Shown: piece after piece, positions 9,414 through 21,376 of the stretch
How the letters are laid out: each line of letters opens with the position of its first letter
How positions within the stretch are numbered: position 1 is the stretch's first letter
DNA from: Ruegeria lacuscaerulensis
GTDB lineage: Bacteria; Pseudomonadota; Alphaproteobacteria; Rhodobacterales; Rhodobacteraceae
Direction of reading: 5' to 3'
Length of the DNA stretch: 64,000 nt
Assembly (NCBI RefSeq): GCF_013033355.1
Contig: NZ_WQDY01000003.1
Span: 186,001 to 250,000, forward strand
The notes under the pieces: model-generated
Told to the model about the DNA's origin: nothing
The model's database searches: none
The model's input: the letters and a program-made list of their open reading frames with translations, nothing else
Position numbers and translations under genes: made by a program

Positions 9414-10066
9414 TAGCGCTTCTGCTGCGGGACCTGAAACTGGCGCTGCGTGCGGGCGGCGGGTTCGGCCTTGGTCTAGCCTTCTTCCTGATTGTCACGG
9501 TGCTGGTGCCGTTCTCAGTGGGGCCGCAATCCTCGCTGCTCTCGACCATCGCGCCGGGTATCCTGTGGCTGGGCGCTCTGCTAGCCTGCCTGCTGTCGTT
9601 GGACCGCCTGCTGGCGCTGGATTGGGAGGACGGCTCGCTCGACCTGCTGGCCACGGCACCACTGCCACTGGAATCGGTGGTCACGATCAAGGCGTTGGCC
9701 CATTGGCTGACCACCGGCCTGCCACTGGTACTGGCCGCGCCTTTTCTGGGCGTGCTGCTGAACCTGCCGGTGCCGGGGTTTTCGTGGCTTGTGATCTCGC
9801 TGCTGATCGGCACCCCGGCCATGAGCGTCATCGGCACCTTCGGTGCCGCGCTGACCGTCGGCCTGAAGCGCGGCGGTTTGCTGCTGTCGCTGCTGGTCCT
9901 GCCGCTTTACGTCCCCACGCTGATCTTCGGCGCCGAAGTGGCCCGCCGTGGCGCCATGGGGATGGAAACCCAGACCCCGCTGCTCATGCTGGCGGGGATC
10001 ACTGCCGCCACTATTGCGTTGCTGCCGTTTGCCAGCGCCGCCGTTTTGCGTATCAACCTTCGGTGA
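9410..10066 (+). CDS. ccmB: Haem exporter membrane subunit CcmB
   Basis: A 218-residue protein with six hydrophobic segments, starting [19 protein letters not shown], typical of CcmB. It is the membrane partner of CcmA in System I cytochrome c biogenesis. The GTG start overlaps the ccmA stop by 4 bp (translational coupling). The 61-bp gap to ccmC holds a separate promoter candidate. Confidence 0.96.
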   Translation: MIALLLRDLKLALRAGGGFGLGLAFFLIVTVLVPFSVGPQSSLLSTIAPGILWLGALLACLLSLDRLLALDWEDGSLDLLATAPLPLESVVTIKALAHWLTTGLPLVLAAPFLGVLLNLPVPGFSWLVISLLIGTPAMSVIGTFGAALTVGLKRGGLLLSLLVLPLYVPTLIFGAEVARRGAMGMETQTPLLMLAGITAATIALLPFASAAVLRINLR

Positions 10067-10078
10067 CTTGCTCAAACT

Positions 10079-10121
10079 TTGACTGAGGTCAATTGAGAAC
10101 ACGCCCGACTCGGACTAGATA
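10079..10121 (+). promoter_or_regulatory. Crp/Fnr-like dyad plus sigma-70 promoter ahead of ccmC
   Basis: TTGACTGAGGTCAA (10079-10092) is a perfect 5-4-5 dyad like the Crp/Fnr family half-sites TTGAT-N4-ATCAA. Directly after it lie TTGAGA (10093-10098), 17 bases, and TAGATA (10116-10121). The predicted start point at about 10128 puts the dyad centre near -42, the class II activator position. That start point coincides with the ccmC ATG, so the mRNA could be leaderless. The elements are visible; the regulation is inferred. Confidence 0.4.
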
Positions 10122-10127
10122 AGGCCC

Positions 10128-10901
10128 ATGTCTATCGCAGCCAAAGCCAACGCCCTCTGGGAATACGCCAATCCGCGCAAGTTCCTTGCCACAAGTGAAC
10201 GGGTGATGCCGTTTTTCTGGATCACGTCCATCGCCTGCATCGTCGTGGGGCTGATCTGGGGGTTCTTCTTCACGCCGGATGATTACAAGCAAGGATCAAC
10301 CGTCAAGATCATCTACTTGCATGTTCCCGCAGCGCTGATGGCGATCAATTGCTGGCTGATGATGTTGGCGACCTCGCTGGTTTGGCTGGTGCGTCGCCAC
10401 CATGTCAGCGCATTGGCTGCGCGCGCTGCCGCCCCCATCGGTATCGTCATGACGCTGATCGCGTTGGCAACCGGTGCAATCTGGGGTCAGCCAATGTGGG
10501 GCACGTGGTGGGCCTGGGACCCGCGCCTGACCTCATTTCTGATCCTGTTCCTGTTCTACCTGGGCTACGTCGCCCTGTGGGAAGCGATCGAAGACCCGGA
10601 TACCGCCGCCGATCTGACCTCTGTTCTATGTCTAGTGGGATCCGTCTTTGCGCTCCTCAGCCGCTATGCGGTGAATTTCTGGAATCAGGGGCTACATCAG
10701 GGTGCGTCTGTTATGCGGGCTGCCGCAGTGACCGGTGCAGATACCGAGGAAAAGGTCAGCAATATCTATTTCTATCCGCTGCTTCTGTGCATGATCGGGT
10801 TTGTCCTGCTGTTCATTGCGCTGGTGCTGTATCGCACGGGTACGGAGATCCGCGCGCGCCGGATCAAGGCGCTGCTGGCGCGAGAAAGGGTAAACGGATG
10901 A
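10128..10901 (+). CDS. ccmC: Haem transporter CcmC
   Basis: A 257-residue inner-membrane protein with six membrane segments and the tryptophan-rich WWD motif (MWGTWWAWDPRLTS) that presents haem to CcmE. Histidines flank it (YLHVPAA and GLHQGASV) as expected for haem ligation. Its stop overlaps the ccmD start (ATGA). The length is normal. Confidence 0.98.
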   Translation: MSIAAKANALWEYANPRKFLATSERVMPFFWITSIACIVVGLIWGFFFTPDDYKQGSTVKIIYLHVPAALMAINCWLMMLATSLVWLVRRHHVSALAARAAAPIGIVMTLIALATGAIWGQPMWGTWWAWDPRLTSFLILFLFYLGYVALWEAIEDPDTAADLTSVLCLVGSVFALLSRYAVNFWNQGLHQGASVMRAAAVTGADTEEKVSNIYFYPLLLCMIGFVLLFIALVLYRTGTEIRARRIKALLARERVNG

Positions 10902-11056
10902 TCCCTGATCTTGGAAAATACGCCGACACGGTGATGTGGTCCTATGTCGTCTCGATTGCTTTGCTGGTCGCGTTGATCGTGTTCAGCGTGATGCGAGGCC
11001 GCAAAGTCCGCGCCGAGATGGAGAAGGTCGAGCAAAGGATGACGCGCAATGGCTAA
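10898..11056 (+). CDS. ccmD: Haem exporter protein CcmD
   Basis: A 52-residue protein beginning MIPDLGKYADTVMWSY, with one membrane helix (VVSIALLVALIVFSVM) and a charged cytoplasmic tail. CcmD holds holo-CcmE for release by CcmABC. The start overlaps the ccmC stop by 4 bp and the end overlaps ccmG by 8 bp. Position, size and topology make the call secure despite the short length. Confidence 0.93.
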   Translation: MIPDLGKYADTVMWSYVVSIALLVALIVFSVMRGRKVRAEMEKVEQRMTRNG

Positions 11057-11588
11057 AATCTCACCTCTGATGGTTGCGCCACCGCTGATCTTTGGGGCGT
11101 TCGCCGTGCTGGCCGCCGTGGGAATGTTTCGCGACGATCCGAACGCGCTCCCCTCAGCCCGCGAAGGACAACCCGCGCCGCCGGTTGTATTGACACAGTT
11201 CGAGGGCAAGCCAAATTTCGACGATGCCACCCTGCGCGATGGTGAAGTCAAGCTGGTCAACTATTGGGCCAGTTGGTGCGCGCCCTGCCGGGTTGAGCAT
11301 CCGAACCTGCAGGCGCTGTCCGACGAAGGCATCCCGGTCTACGGCATCAACTACAAGGACCAGTTGGACAATGCCGAAGGTTTCCTGGCTGAACTGGGTG
11401 ATCCCTATGCAGGGATTGGACGAGATGAACAGGGCCGCATGGGGCTGGACTGGGGCGTCTACGGCGTGCCGGAAACCTATGTGATCAACGGCGAGGGTAC
11501 GATCATCCTGCGCTTTGCCGGTCCGATCACGCAGCGGGTGATCGAAAGTACGATCCGCCCGGCTTTGGAAAAGGCGGCAGCCAACTAG
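11049..11588 (+). CDS. ccmG: Thiol:disulfide interchange protein CcmG/DsbE
   Basis: A 179-residue periplasmic thioredoxin-fold protein tethered by an N-terminal helix (residues ~7-26). The active site WASWCAPCRVEHPNL and the cis-proline region YGVPETYVI are intact. It keeps the CXXCH cysteines of apocytochrome c reduced. It is the last gene of the ccmABCDG set and is followed by a terminator. Confidence 0.97.
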   Translation: MAKISPLMVAPPLIFGAFAVLAAVGMFRDDPNALPSAREGQPAPPVVLTQFEGKPNFDDATLRDGEVKLVNYWASWCAPCRVEHPNLQALSDEGIPVYGINYKDQLDNAEGFLAELGDPYAGIGRDEQGRMGLDWGVYGVPETYVINGEGTIILRFAGPITQRVIESTIRPALEKAAAN

Positions 11589-11646
11589 AACCCGCCCCTT
11601 CTTCTGCTCAAAATCATTTCGGAGCGGGGGGCAGAGCCTCGGAAAG

Positions 11647-11676
11647 CAAAAAAGGACGCCTGCTGGCGTCCTTTCT
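11647..11676. terminator. Bidirectional terminator between ccmG and acnA
   Basis: AAAGGACGCC (11651-11660) pairs with GGCGTCCTTT (11665-11674) across TGCT. An A-tract precedes and T's follow, so it can serve both converging genes. Confidence 0.85.
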
Positions 11677-11697
11677 GGTTTCAAACCTGGCCTTAGA

Positions 11698-14388
<2,691 letters not shown>

Positions 14389-14453
14389 CAGGTGGCCTCC
14401 CTTTCAAATGACTTGGAAATTGGGAATCGCTATGGGTTTTCTGTAGCATGATT

Positions 14454-14477
14454 GTTTCCTGTATGGGCGCAGGAAAC
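14454..14477. promoter_or_regulatory. Perfect 8-bp dyad in the acnA / DUF1223 divergent region
   Basis: GTTTCCTG (14454-14461) and CAGGAAAC (14470-14477) are exact reverse complements separated by 8 bases. They lie 66 bp upstream of acnA and 158 bp upstream of the divergent gene. A repressor or activator site is plausible; no regulator can be named. Confidence 0.35.
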
Positions 14478-14634
14478 CCTTACCATTTATTTTGTATGCG
14501 GTGGTATGCAATTCAAGAGGCTTCTGTTGCGGTTTCTCAAGAAACCTTGATTGGTGGGTGAAGCGCAAAGAATGGTACACCATTCACGCAGGTTATCGCA
14601 TCCAGACATAATAGTTATCAGCCCGAGGTCAGAT

Positions 14635-15336
14635 ATGATCAGAACCGCCGCCGTTGCCTCTTTGCTTTCACTTGTTTTGACCGCTCCTGTAGCGGCCGAA
14701 AGCGACCCGGTCGTGATCGAGCTGTTCACCTCACAAGGTTGTTCGTCCTGCCCGCCTGCCGACAAGCTGATGCACGAGCTGGTCAAGCGCGATGATGTGA
14801 TCGGTCTGGCCCTGCATGTGGACTACTGGGATTACATCGGTTGGGAGGATGAATATGCCAAGCCCGACCACACCTTGCGCCAGCGGGCCTATGCCCGTTG
14901 GGGGGGGCGCTCGATGATTTACACGCCGCAGATGGTCATCAACGGTCAGCAAGATGTTGTCGGCGCGAAATCGCAAGAGCTTGAACGGATCATCGACGCC
15001 CATCTGACCGCCGCGCCCGAGGCCGAGGTCGTGGCCGCACGTGTTGGAAACGAAGTGACTGTGGATGTCACCCCAGTCGACCTGCCAGGTGGCGGGACCT
15101 ACGACGTGCGGGTGGTCCAGTATTCACCCATGCGCCATGCCTCGATCCGTCGCGGAGAGCTGGCGGGGCATGAGCTTGACTATGCCAATGTGGTCGAATC
15201 CTGGCAGATGGCCGGGAAATGGGAAGGGGTCGCGCCGCAGCAGTTTTCGGCTCAGCTGACATCGGATTTGCCTGCAGTCGTTCTGGTGCAGATGGCAGGT
15301 CACGGCCCGATTGTTGCGGCGGCTAAGGTCAAGTAA
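14635..15336 (+). CDS. Secreted DUF1223 thioredoxin-like protein
   Basis: A 233-residue protein with a signal peptide (residues 1-20, ending PVAAES). It is followed by VIELFTSQGCSSCPPADKLM, the DUF1223 hallmark with a thioredoxin-type C-x2-C. Other family blocks are LALHVDYWDYIGWEDEYA and YTPQMVINGQ. The function is unknown; a periplasmic redox role is inferred from the fold. ATG 14635 is chosen because the signal peptide starts there. It stands divergent from acnA and its stop touches the stop of the convergent acyltransferase (zero gap). Confidence 0.88.
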   Translation: MIRTAAVASLLSLVLTAPVAAESDPVVIELFTSQGCSSCPPADKLMHELVKRDDVIGLALHVDYWDYIGWEDEYAKPDHTLRQRAYARWGGRSMIYTPQMVINGQQDVVGAKSQELERIIDAHLTAAPEAEVVAARVGNEVTVDVTPVDLPGGGTYDVRVVQYSPMRHASIRRGELAGHELDYANVVESWQMAGKWEGVAPQQFSAQLTSDLPAVVLVQMAGHGPIVAAAKVK

Positions 15337-16260
15337 TCAGGGCATGTCCTCGGGCTGGACCCCCAGCCCATTCCAGGTTTTCCACCGGCGGTGAATCCAG
15401 AACCACTGACCCATGTTCTTGCGAACCATGGCCTCAAGATCGTCATTAGTGAACTGAGTCATGGTTCTGGGGTCGGTGTGCTCGACCGGGTCGTGCAGGA
15501 CGATTTCGAAATCAATACCGTTAGGTTGGCGTACAGCATAGCAAGGGATCAAAACGGCGTTGTATTTCATCGCCAATTCCGCGTTCAGCACCGAGGTGAC
15601 AGCGGGCTTGCCGAAAAACGTCAACTCTTCACCGCCATGCGCGTGGAGATCGGACACAATCGCAATGATCCCGCCTTTCTTAAGCGTGCGAACCATTTCG
15701 ACCATTCCTCGGCGACCCTGTTCGAACATCGGGGCACCGGTTTTGTAGAAAGCATCGACATACATATCGTTGAAGTACGGATTCGCCATACGGCGATACA
15801 GGCATCCAATGGGTTGCCCACTGCGGGTTTGTAGAGCTATCCGCGCGGCAAGGTAATGCCCAAAATGCGCCGTGATCATCATCACTGGCTTGCCATGTGC
15901 AACCGCGTCGTCAAACGCGGCGATACCAGGACCAGAAATCTTAGCGTGGCTTTGGCGTTCGGTGAAGCCTTCGGGTGAAAAATGCTCCATGATTGCTCGC
16001 CCAGCGTTGTCGGGTACTGCCTTGCAGATCCGACTGACCTCTTCTTCCGGCAGCTCTGGGCAGGTCAGCTTGAGGTTGGTTCTCACGCGTTTTGTAAAGC
16101 CGACCACAGGTGCCAGAGCGCGCATGAGTGCGCCCATGGTTGCTATCCGCCGCTCGTAGGGCAACAGCCGCATTGCGCTGATTACGCCCCTCAGAAAAAG
16201 ACCGGTCACATAGTATTTGCCAAGCTCAAAACGGCTGAGTTCAGACTTTTCAACGGGCAT
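15337..16260 (-). CDS. LpxL/HtrB-family acyltransferase-like protein
   Basis: A 307-residue protein with an N-terminal membrane anchor region and the LPLAT pattern: ITAHFGHYLAARIAL, LYRRMANPYFNDMY, AIVSDLHAHGGEELTFFGKPA and a C-terminal QWFWIHRRWKTW. The family adds secondary acyl chains to lipid A or other lipids. The catalytic HX4(D/E) box here reads HFGHYL, so the acidic residue at the fifth position after His appears to be Leu. The call is firm for family, less so for activity. It converges with no gap on the DUF1223 gene. Confidence 0.85.
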   Translation of the reverse strand: MPVEKSELSRFELGKYYVTGLFLRGVISAMRLLPYERRIATMGALMRALAPVVGFTKRVRTNLKLTCPELPEEEVSRICKAVPDNAGRAIMEHFSPEGFTERQSHAKISGPGIAAFDDAVAHGKPVMMITAHFGHYLAARIALQTRSGQPIGCLYRRMANPYFNDMYVDAFYKTGAPMFEQGRRGMVEMVRTLKKGGIIAIVSDLHAHGGEELTFFGKPAVTSVLNAELAMKYNAVLIPCYAVRQPNGIDFEIVLHDPVEHTDPRTMTQFTNDDLEAMVRKNMGQWFWIHRRWKTWNGLGVQPEDMP

Positions 16261-16353
16261 TCGGGGTCTCGGCAGCTGCTTCGAATTGGATGTCAGACAT
16301 ACAAGCCGACGGTCGCAACCACAAGCGTCCAGCGAAACACGCTGAAGGCGGGG

Positions 16354-17445
16354 TCATTCTTCGGTTTCGTCTTCCACCAAAGAGATCGCACCGTCGTTTA
16401 CCAGGGCGCGAATGGCCCCGACAATTTGTGTCATGGCGTCTTCACCCTCTGCCTGCTTGACCTTGCCGCGCTCAGCCATTTCCTCACGCAGATTGTCTGC
16501 CATCCGCGAAGACATGTTGGTCAGAAGATATTCGACCGAGGCCTTGTCGCCTTCGGTATCGGCCCCTGCAAGGGCGGTGACAAGCACGGTTTGGTCGAAA
16601 CCCCGCAAGACTGCGGGAACATCCCTAGGCAAGATGCGGGCAGGGATATGAGCAAAGGTGAAAATCGATTGTCGCACAAGGCTGGCAAAATCGGAATCTT
16701 CTTCGTCCAATGCCGTTAGCAGGCCTTCGCGGGTAGAGGCCGCAGATTGATTTAGGATAGCGCCGACCCGTTCTCCGGGCCCTTCGTTAAAGGCGGTTGC
16801 TGGTCGTTGATCAAGCTGCGCCGCCAGAGACCAGCCAATCCGTTCAACAGCCTCGGGCGTGATATTGGTGGTTTTTGACACGGCGTAAGTGATGCGCCGC
16901 GCCACGGGGCCGGGCAGATGCCCCAGCATTTGCGCAGCCTTGGCGGTTTCCAGTTTGGACAGCATGACAGCGGCGATTTCGATGCTTTCGGCCTGCGCGA
17001 TCTGAGCCAGATCTTCGGTCGGAATTTCCCTGAGACGCTGCCACGGATCACCGACCTGGCGTACACCGGCCACTTTGCGCAATCGTGCCGCTGTTGCCGG
17101 AGCGATCTTGCCGTTCACGGCGTCCAATGCGCCCGCCAATCCGTGAGGGAAGGACAAGCCGATACTTTCCAGAGCCTCGGCAAACTCGGCAGCGACGGCG
17201 TCCAGTGTTACGCGATCCACCAGCCCCATTTGCCCCAGCTGATGAGTCAGTTTTTCCTGTAGCTCGTCGGGAAGCTCCTCCAGCGGAATGTCGGCCCCTT
17301 CGTTCAGCAATAGCCTGACAACGACGGCAGCCTTTTCCCGGCCGCTGAGTGCGCGTGGTACAACGCGCGGGGCATCGTCAGCACTGTCGCTTGCGGAAGG
17401 TGTGGCCCCCGGTGCCACCTGTATCAATGTGTTTGTGTCCTGCAT
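16354..17445 (-). CDS. Orphan FliG-like protein
   Basis: A 363-residue protein resembling flagellar motor-switch FliG. It has an N-terminal LSGREKAAVVVRLLLNEGAD segment and a middle domain (EIAAVMLSKLETAKAAQMLGHLP). The C-terminal domain contains FTFAHIPARILPRDVPAVLRG, ALAGADTEGDKASVEYLLTNMSSR and REEMAERGKVK. The first ~30 residues and the last few are low-complexity and acidic. No other flagellar gene is nearby. It may be a second FliG or a divergent relative. Confidence 0.8.
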   Translation of the reverse strand: MQDTNTLIQVAPGATPSASDSADDAPRVVPRALSGREKAAVVVRLLLNEGADIPLEELPDELQEKLTHQLGQMGLVDRVTLDAVAAEFAEALESIGLSFPHGLAGALDAVNGKIAPATAARLRKVAGVRQVGDPWQRLREIPTEDLAQIAQAESIEIAAVMLSKLETAKAAQMLGHLPGPVARRITYAVSKTTNITPEAVERIGWSLAAQLDQRPATAFNEGPGERVGAILNQSAASTREGLLTALDEEDSDFASLVRQSIFTFAHIPARILPRDVPAVLRGFDQTVLVTALAGADTEGDKASVEYLLTNMSSRMADNLREEMAERGKVKQAEGEDAMTQIVGAIRALVNDGAISLVEDETEE

Positions 17446-17513
17446 CTGCCTGCGGTGCCAAATTGCTGTTCCGCAGGCAGACTACAGAGAGTCGGGTAAA
17501 GAAAAGCTGAAGC

Positions 17514-18056
17514 TTAGTAGTTGAAGGTCAGCCCGGTGCGGATCGCCTCGCGCAGGGATGCCTCGGCCCAAGTACCCTCACCACCGCGTGCCTTGATCTC
17601 GCGCCATTGTTCGATGGCCAGATCAGTTTTACCCGCGGCCACAAAGCCCTGCGCCATATAGGACCGTGCAAGAATGTTGTCAGGGTTCGTCTTGATGGCG
17701 TCTTGGTAATAGGCATTTGCCAGTTCCAGCTTACCCATCTTGCGGAAGGTAAAGCCCCAATAGGTCTGCACGCGATCATCGTCCTGATCCATGATGCGCA
17801 GAATGCTTTGGGCATTTTCAAATTGTCCGTCATACGCAAGTTCGCGCACTGCACTATACAGTTCGTCTTCCGAAAAGCTGGTTTTGTCGGGCTTTACGCA
17901 ACGGCCACGGTCTTTGTCGTACACCCGTCCAAACAGGCATTTCTTTGTCGTGTTCGTTGTTTTGGGGGGACGGGTGTCGTTTCCACCCGCTGCATATACG
18001 GCGGGTGCGAATGCAAATGCCTGAAGGGCAATGGCAGAAGCTAGTACGAGGCGCAT
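17514..18056 (-). CDS. Secreted TPR protein with an N-terminal C-x2-G-x2-Y-D-x5-C loop
   Basis: A 180-residue protein with a signal peptide (1-22, cleavage after VYAA). A short Cys-bounded loop follows (C40-LFGRVYDKDRGR-C53), then tetratricopeptide-like helices: ELAYDGQFENAQSILRIM, TYWGFTFRKMGKLELANAYY and ILARSYMAQGFVAAGKTDLA. It is probably a periplasmic scaffold or adaptor. The function is unknown. The Cys loop has exactly the same spacing as in the next small secreted peptide. Confidence 0.8.
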   Translation of the reverse strand: MRLVLASAIALQAFAFAPAVYAAGGNDTRPPKTTNTTKKCLFGRVYDKDRGRCVKPDKTSFSEDELYSAVRELAYDGQFENAQSILRIMDQDDDRVQTYWGFTFRKMGKLELANAYYQDAIKTNPDNILARSYMAQGFVAAGKTDLAIEQWREIKARGGEGTWAEASLREAIRTGLTFNY

Positions 18057-18159
18057 ATTCCTACTCCGTTCTCTGGGCTGTTCTGATCAATCATAGTGCG
18101 ATCTGACAAAAAGCTAACAACCGCAGGCTCGCTTTTATTCACGAGTAGGAAATAATTTC

Positions 18160-18312
18160 TTAGCCGCTGACGTTTTCTTTACAGCTGTGGCTTACCGCGT
18201 CCCAAGAGGTTCCGGGCGCACAGGACTGTGTTTGTTCCGTGTGCGCACCGCAAGCCAAAGCGGCGGTGGTCGAACTTGCCAGCGCCAACGCGCAGATAAG
18301 AGATCGGATCAT
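18160..18312 (-). CDS. Small secreted Cys-containing peptide (50 aa)
   Basis: ATG at 18312 is preceded by AGGAGAAA on the same strand. Translation gives a signal peptide (MIRSLICALALASSTTAALA), then a 30-residue mature part with CAPGTSWDAVSHSC. The C-x2-G-x2-W-D-x5-C pattern equals that of the TPR protein encoded 100 bp downstream in the same direction. The good RBS, signal peptide and shared motif support a real gene. The function is unknown. Confidence 0.7.
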   Translation of the reverse strand: MIRSLICALALASSTTAALACGAHTEQTQSCAPGTSWDAVSHSCKENVSG

Positions 18313-18377
18313 CGTGTTTCTCCTGATTGGAAATACACGAGCATACTATCTGAATTTGGTCGAATTTTCAAAAGAAC

Positions 18378-18410
18378 AAGGCCCGGATCCGCCAATGCAG
18401 TCCGGGCCTT
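18378..18410. terminator. Terminator downstream of purB
   Basis: AAGGCCCGGA (18378-18387) pairs with TCCGGGCCTT (18401-18410), with a 13-base loop. On the minus strand the stem is followed by TGTTCTTTTG, fitting termination of purB. Confidence 0.75.
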
Positions 18411-18433
18411 TAAAAGGATTGATAATAGTCAGC

Positions 18434-19738
<1,305 letters not shown>

Positions 19739-19827
19739 TGGCAGCGGCACCTTATTGTGATTTGGCAGGAGGCGTTGCGGCGGGGTTTAAACCCGACCCG
19801 CCACAGGAACAAGGTGCGAGTGCGCAG

Positions 19828-20160
19828 ATGAGACGGTTTGCCCTGATTTTGGCTCTCTGGCCCGGTTTTGCCGCCGCGACCGAGTTCTGGCCGCTGACCG
19901 GAGATGAGATTCAGTCGACGTTGGCCGAGCAGACACTCAGCTACGCAGAGGGCGTAACGCAGAACTTCGAAGCAAGCGGAGTGACGCATTACTTCTCGGG
20001 GCGACCCAGTGCTGGACGTTGGGCGGTGCGAGAGGACAAGTATTGCTCGACCTGGCCACCGTCCGAGCTGTGGGCTTGTTATGACGTTTTGCAAAGTGGT
20101 TTGATCATTCGTTTCATTGATGACAATGGCGAAATCACGGATGGGTATCTGTCCGAATGA
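19828..20160 (+). CDS. Small secreted protein of unknown function
   Basis: A 110-residue protein with a signal peptide (MRRFALILALWPGFAAATEF). The mature part has two cysteines in a KYCSTWPPSELWACYDV motif and a TGDEIQSTLAEQT segment. Similar small periplasmic proteins occur in Rhodobacteraceae, but I know no function. Its stop overlaps the start of the DUF6314-like gene (ATGA), so the pair is co-translated. It is divergent from purB. Confidence 0.7.
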   Translation: MRRFALILALWPGFAAATEFWPLTGDEIQSTLAEQTLSYAEGVTQNFEASGVTHYFSGRPSAGRWAVREDKYCSTWPPSELWACYDVLQSGLIIRFIDDNGEITDGYLSE

Positions 20161-20579
20161 ACGCACCCGGCGATTTGTTTGATTTTGAAGGCCAATGGAC
20201 CTTAACCCGGACAATCCGCGATGCGCGGGCAGGGCAGGTGGTGCAGGCTGACGGAACAGCCGTTCTGCGCCGCGCCGATCACGGATTGGTCTATGACGAA
20301 GAGGTCACGCTGCGCATTCCCGGTCAGGCCGAGATGAAGGGGACACGTCGCTATATGTGGCACGCGGATCGTGATGGGATCGCGATACATTTCGACGACG
20401 GACGGTATTTTCACCGGTTGAAACTAGGTTTGCAGCAGGTTGCCGATCACCATGATTGCGCACCTGACAGCTATGACGCGACCTATGATTTCGAGGACTG
20501 GCCGCGCTGGAATGTGCGTTGGGTCGTATCCGGGCCGCGAAAATCCTATGAAATGGACACGCAATACGTCCCACGATAA
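20157..20579 (+). CDS. DUF6314-family protein
   Basis: A 140-residue cytoplasmic protein without a signal sequence. It has the pattern FEGQWTLTRTIRD near the start, then RRYMWHADRDG, FDDGRYFHRL, HDCAPDSYDATYDFEDWPRW and GPRKSYEMDTQY, typical of DUF6314, a small beta-rich, possibly lipocalin-like fold. The function is unknown. It overlaps the upstream gene by 4 bp. Confidence 0.75.
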   Translation: MNAPGDLFDFEGQWTLTRTIRDARAGQVVQADGTAVLRRADHGLVYDEEVTLRIPGQAEMKGTRRYMWHADRDGIAIHFDDGRYFHRLKLGLQQVADHHDCAPDSYDATYDFEDWPRWNVRWVVSGPRKSYEMDTQYVPR

Positions 20580-20656
20580 CGTAATCACCTTGAAGTGATC
20601 GCCCGGATTGGGCATTGCTGTAGCGGAATTCCGATCCGAATTGGGGAGAAGTGAAG

Positions 20657-21244
20657 ATGAATGCAAACGTATTGGCCAACGCGATTGGCCCGCGTGAGGG
20701 CACAGCACTGCGCGTCAAGCAAGTGGTTCTGGTCGCGCTGGGCATCGTTGCTCTGGCAGTTGCCGCGAAAATCAAAGTACCGATGTTTCCGGTACCGATG
20801 ACAATGGGCACCTTTGCAGTGCTGAGCATCGGCACCGCATATGGCGCGCGTCTGGGTCTTGTGACCATGCTGGGCTATCTGCTGATTGGTGCGTTAGGCT
20901 TTGATGTATTCGCGGGATCGTCGGCCGAGAAATTTGGCCTGACCTACATGATGGGTGGCACTGGCGGCTACCTTGTCGGCTATCTGATGGCGACCGTTCT
21001 GTTGGGCGCTTTGGCAGCACGCGGTTGGGACCGTTCGGTCGGAAAGCTGGCGCTGGCGCTGGTTCTGGCGAACGTCCTGATCTACGTTCCGGGCCTGCTG
21101 TGGCTGGGTCAGCTTTATGGCTGGGACCAACCGATTCTGGAGTGGGGTATGACTCCGTTCCTGGTGGGCGATGCGGTTAAACTGGCGCTTGCAGCCCTGT
21201 TGATCCCCGCTTTGTGGAAGCTGGTGGGCGACGCCCGCGCCTGA
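20657..21244 (+). CDS. bioY: Biotin transporter BioY
   Basis: A 195-residue S-component of an ECF-type biotin transporter with about six membrane segments. It shows the BioY blocks KVPMFPVPMTMGTFAVLSIG, YLLIGALGFDVFA, GGTGGYLVGYL and ANVLIYVPGLLWL. ATG 20657 is chosen because GGGGAGAA lies 6 bases upstream; a GTG at 20651 is in frame. No bioM/bioN is seen nearby, so it may act alone or with a shared energising module. Confidence 0.95.
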   Translation: MNANVLANAIGPREGTALRVKQVVLVALGIVALAVAAKIKVPMFPVPMTMGTFAVLSIGTAYGARLGLVTMLGYLLIGALGFDVFAGSSAEKFGLTYMMGGTGGYLVGYLMATVLLGALAARGWDRSVGKLALALVLANVLIYVPGLLWLGQLYGWDQPILEWGMTPFLVGDAVKLALAALLIPALWKLVGDARA

Positions 21245-21268
21245 TTTTCAGCGCAACTCACATTTACG

Positions 21269-21304
21269 ACCCGCGCTCGGAGCAATCCTGGCGCGGGTTT
21301 TTTG
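21269..21304 (+). terminator. Terminator after bioY
   Basis: ACCCGCGC (21269-21276) pairs with GCGCGGGT (21291-21298), followed by TTTTTTG. The loop is 14 bases. Confidence 0.8.
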
Positions 21305-21376
21305 TTGTGCCAAGACTGGACAAACCCGAAGATCACAGGTCAGTCTACGTTAAAAGAAACAATAGGTTATTTGGAT

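Noticed and set aside
20580..20656. BioR operator upstream of bioY
   Set aside because: No TTATMKATAA-like sequence; only weak short dyads.
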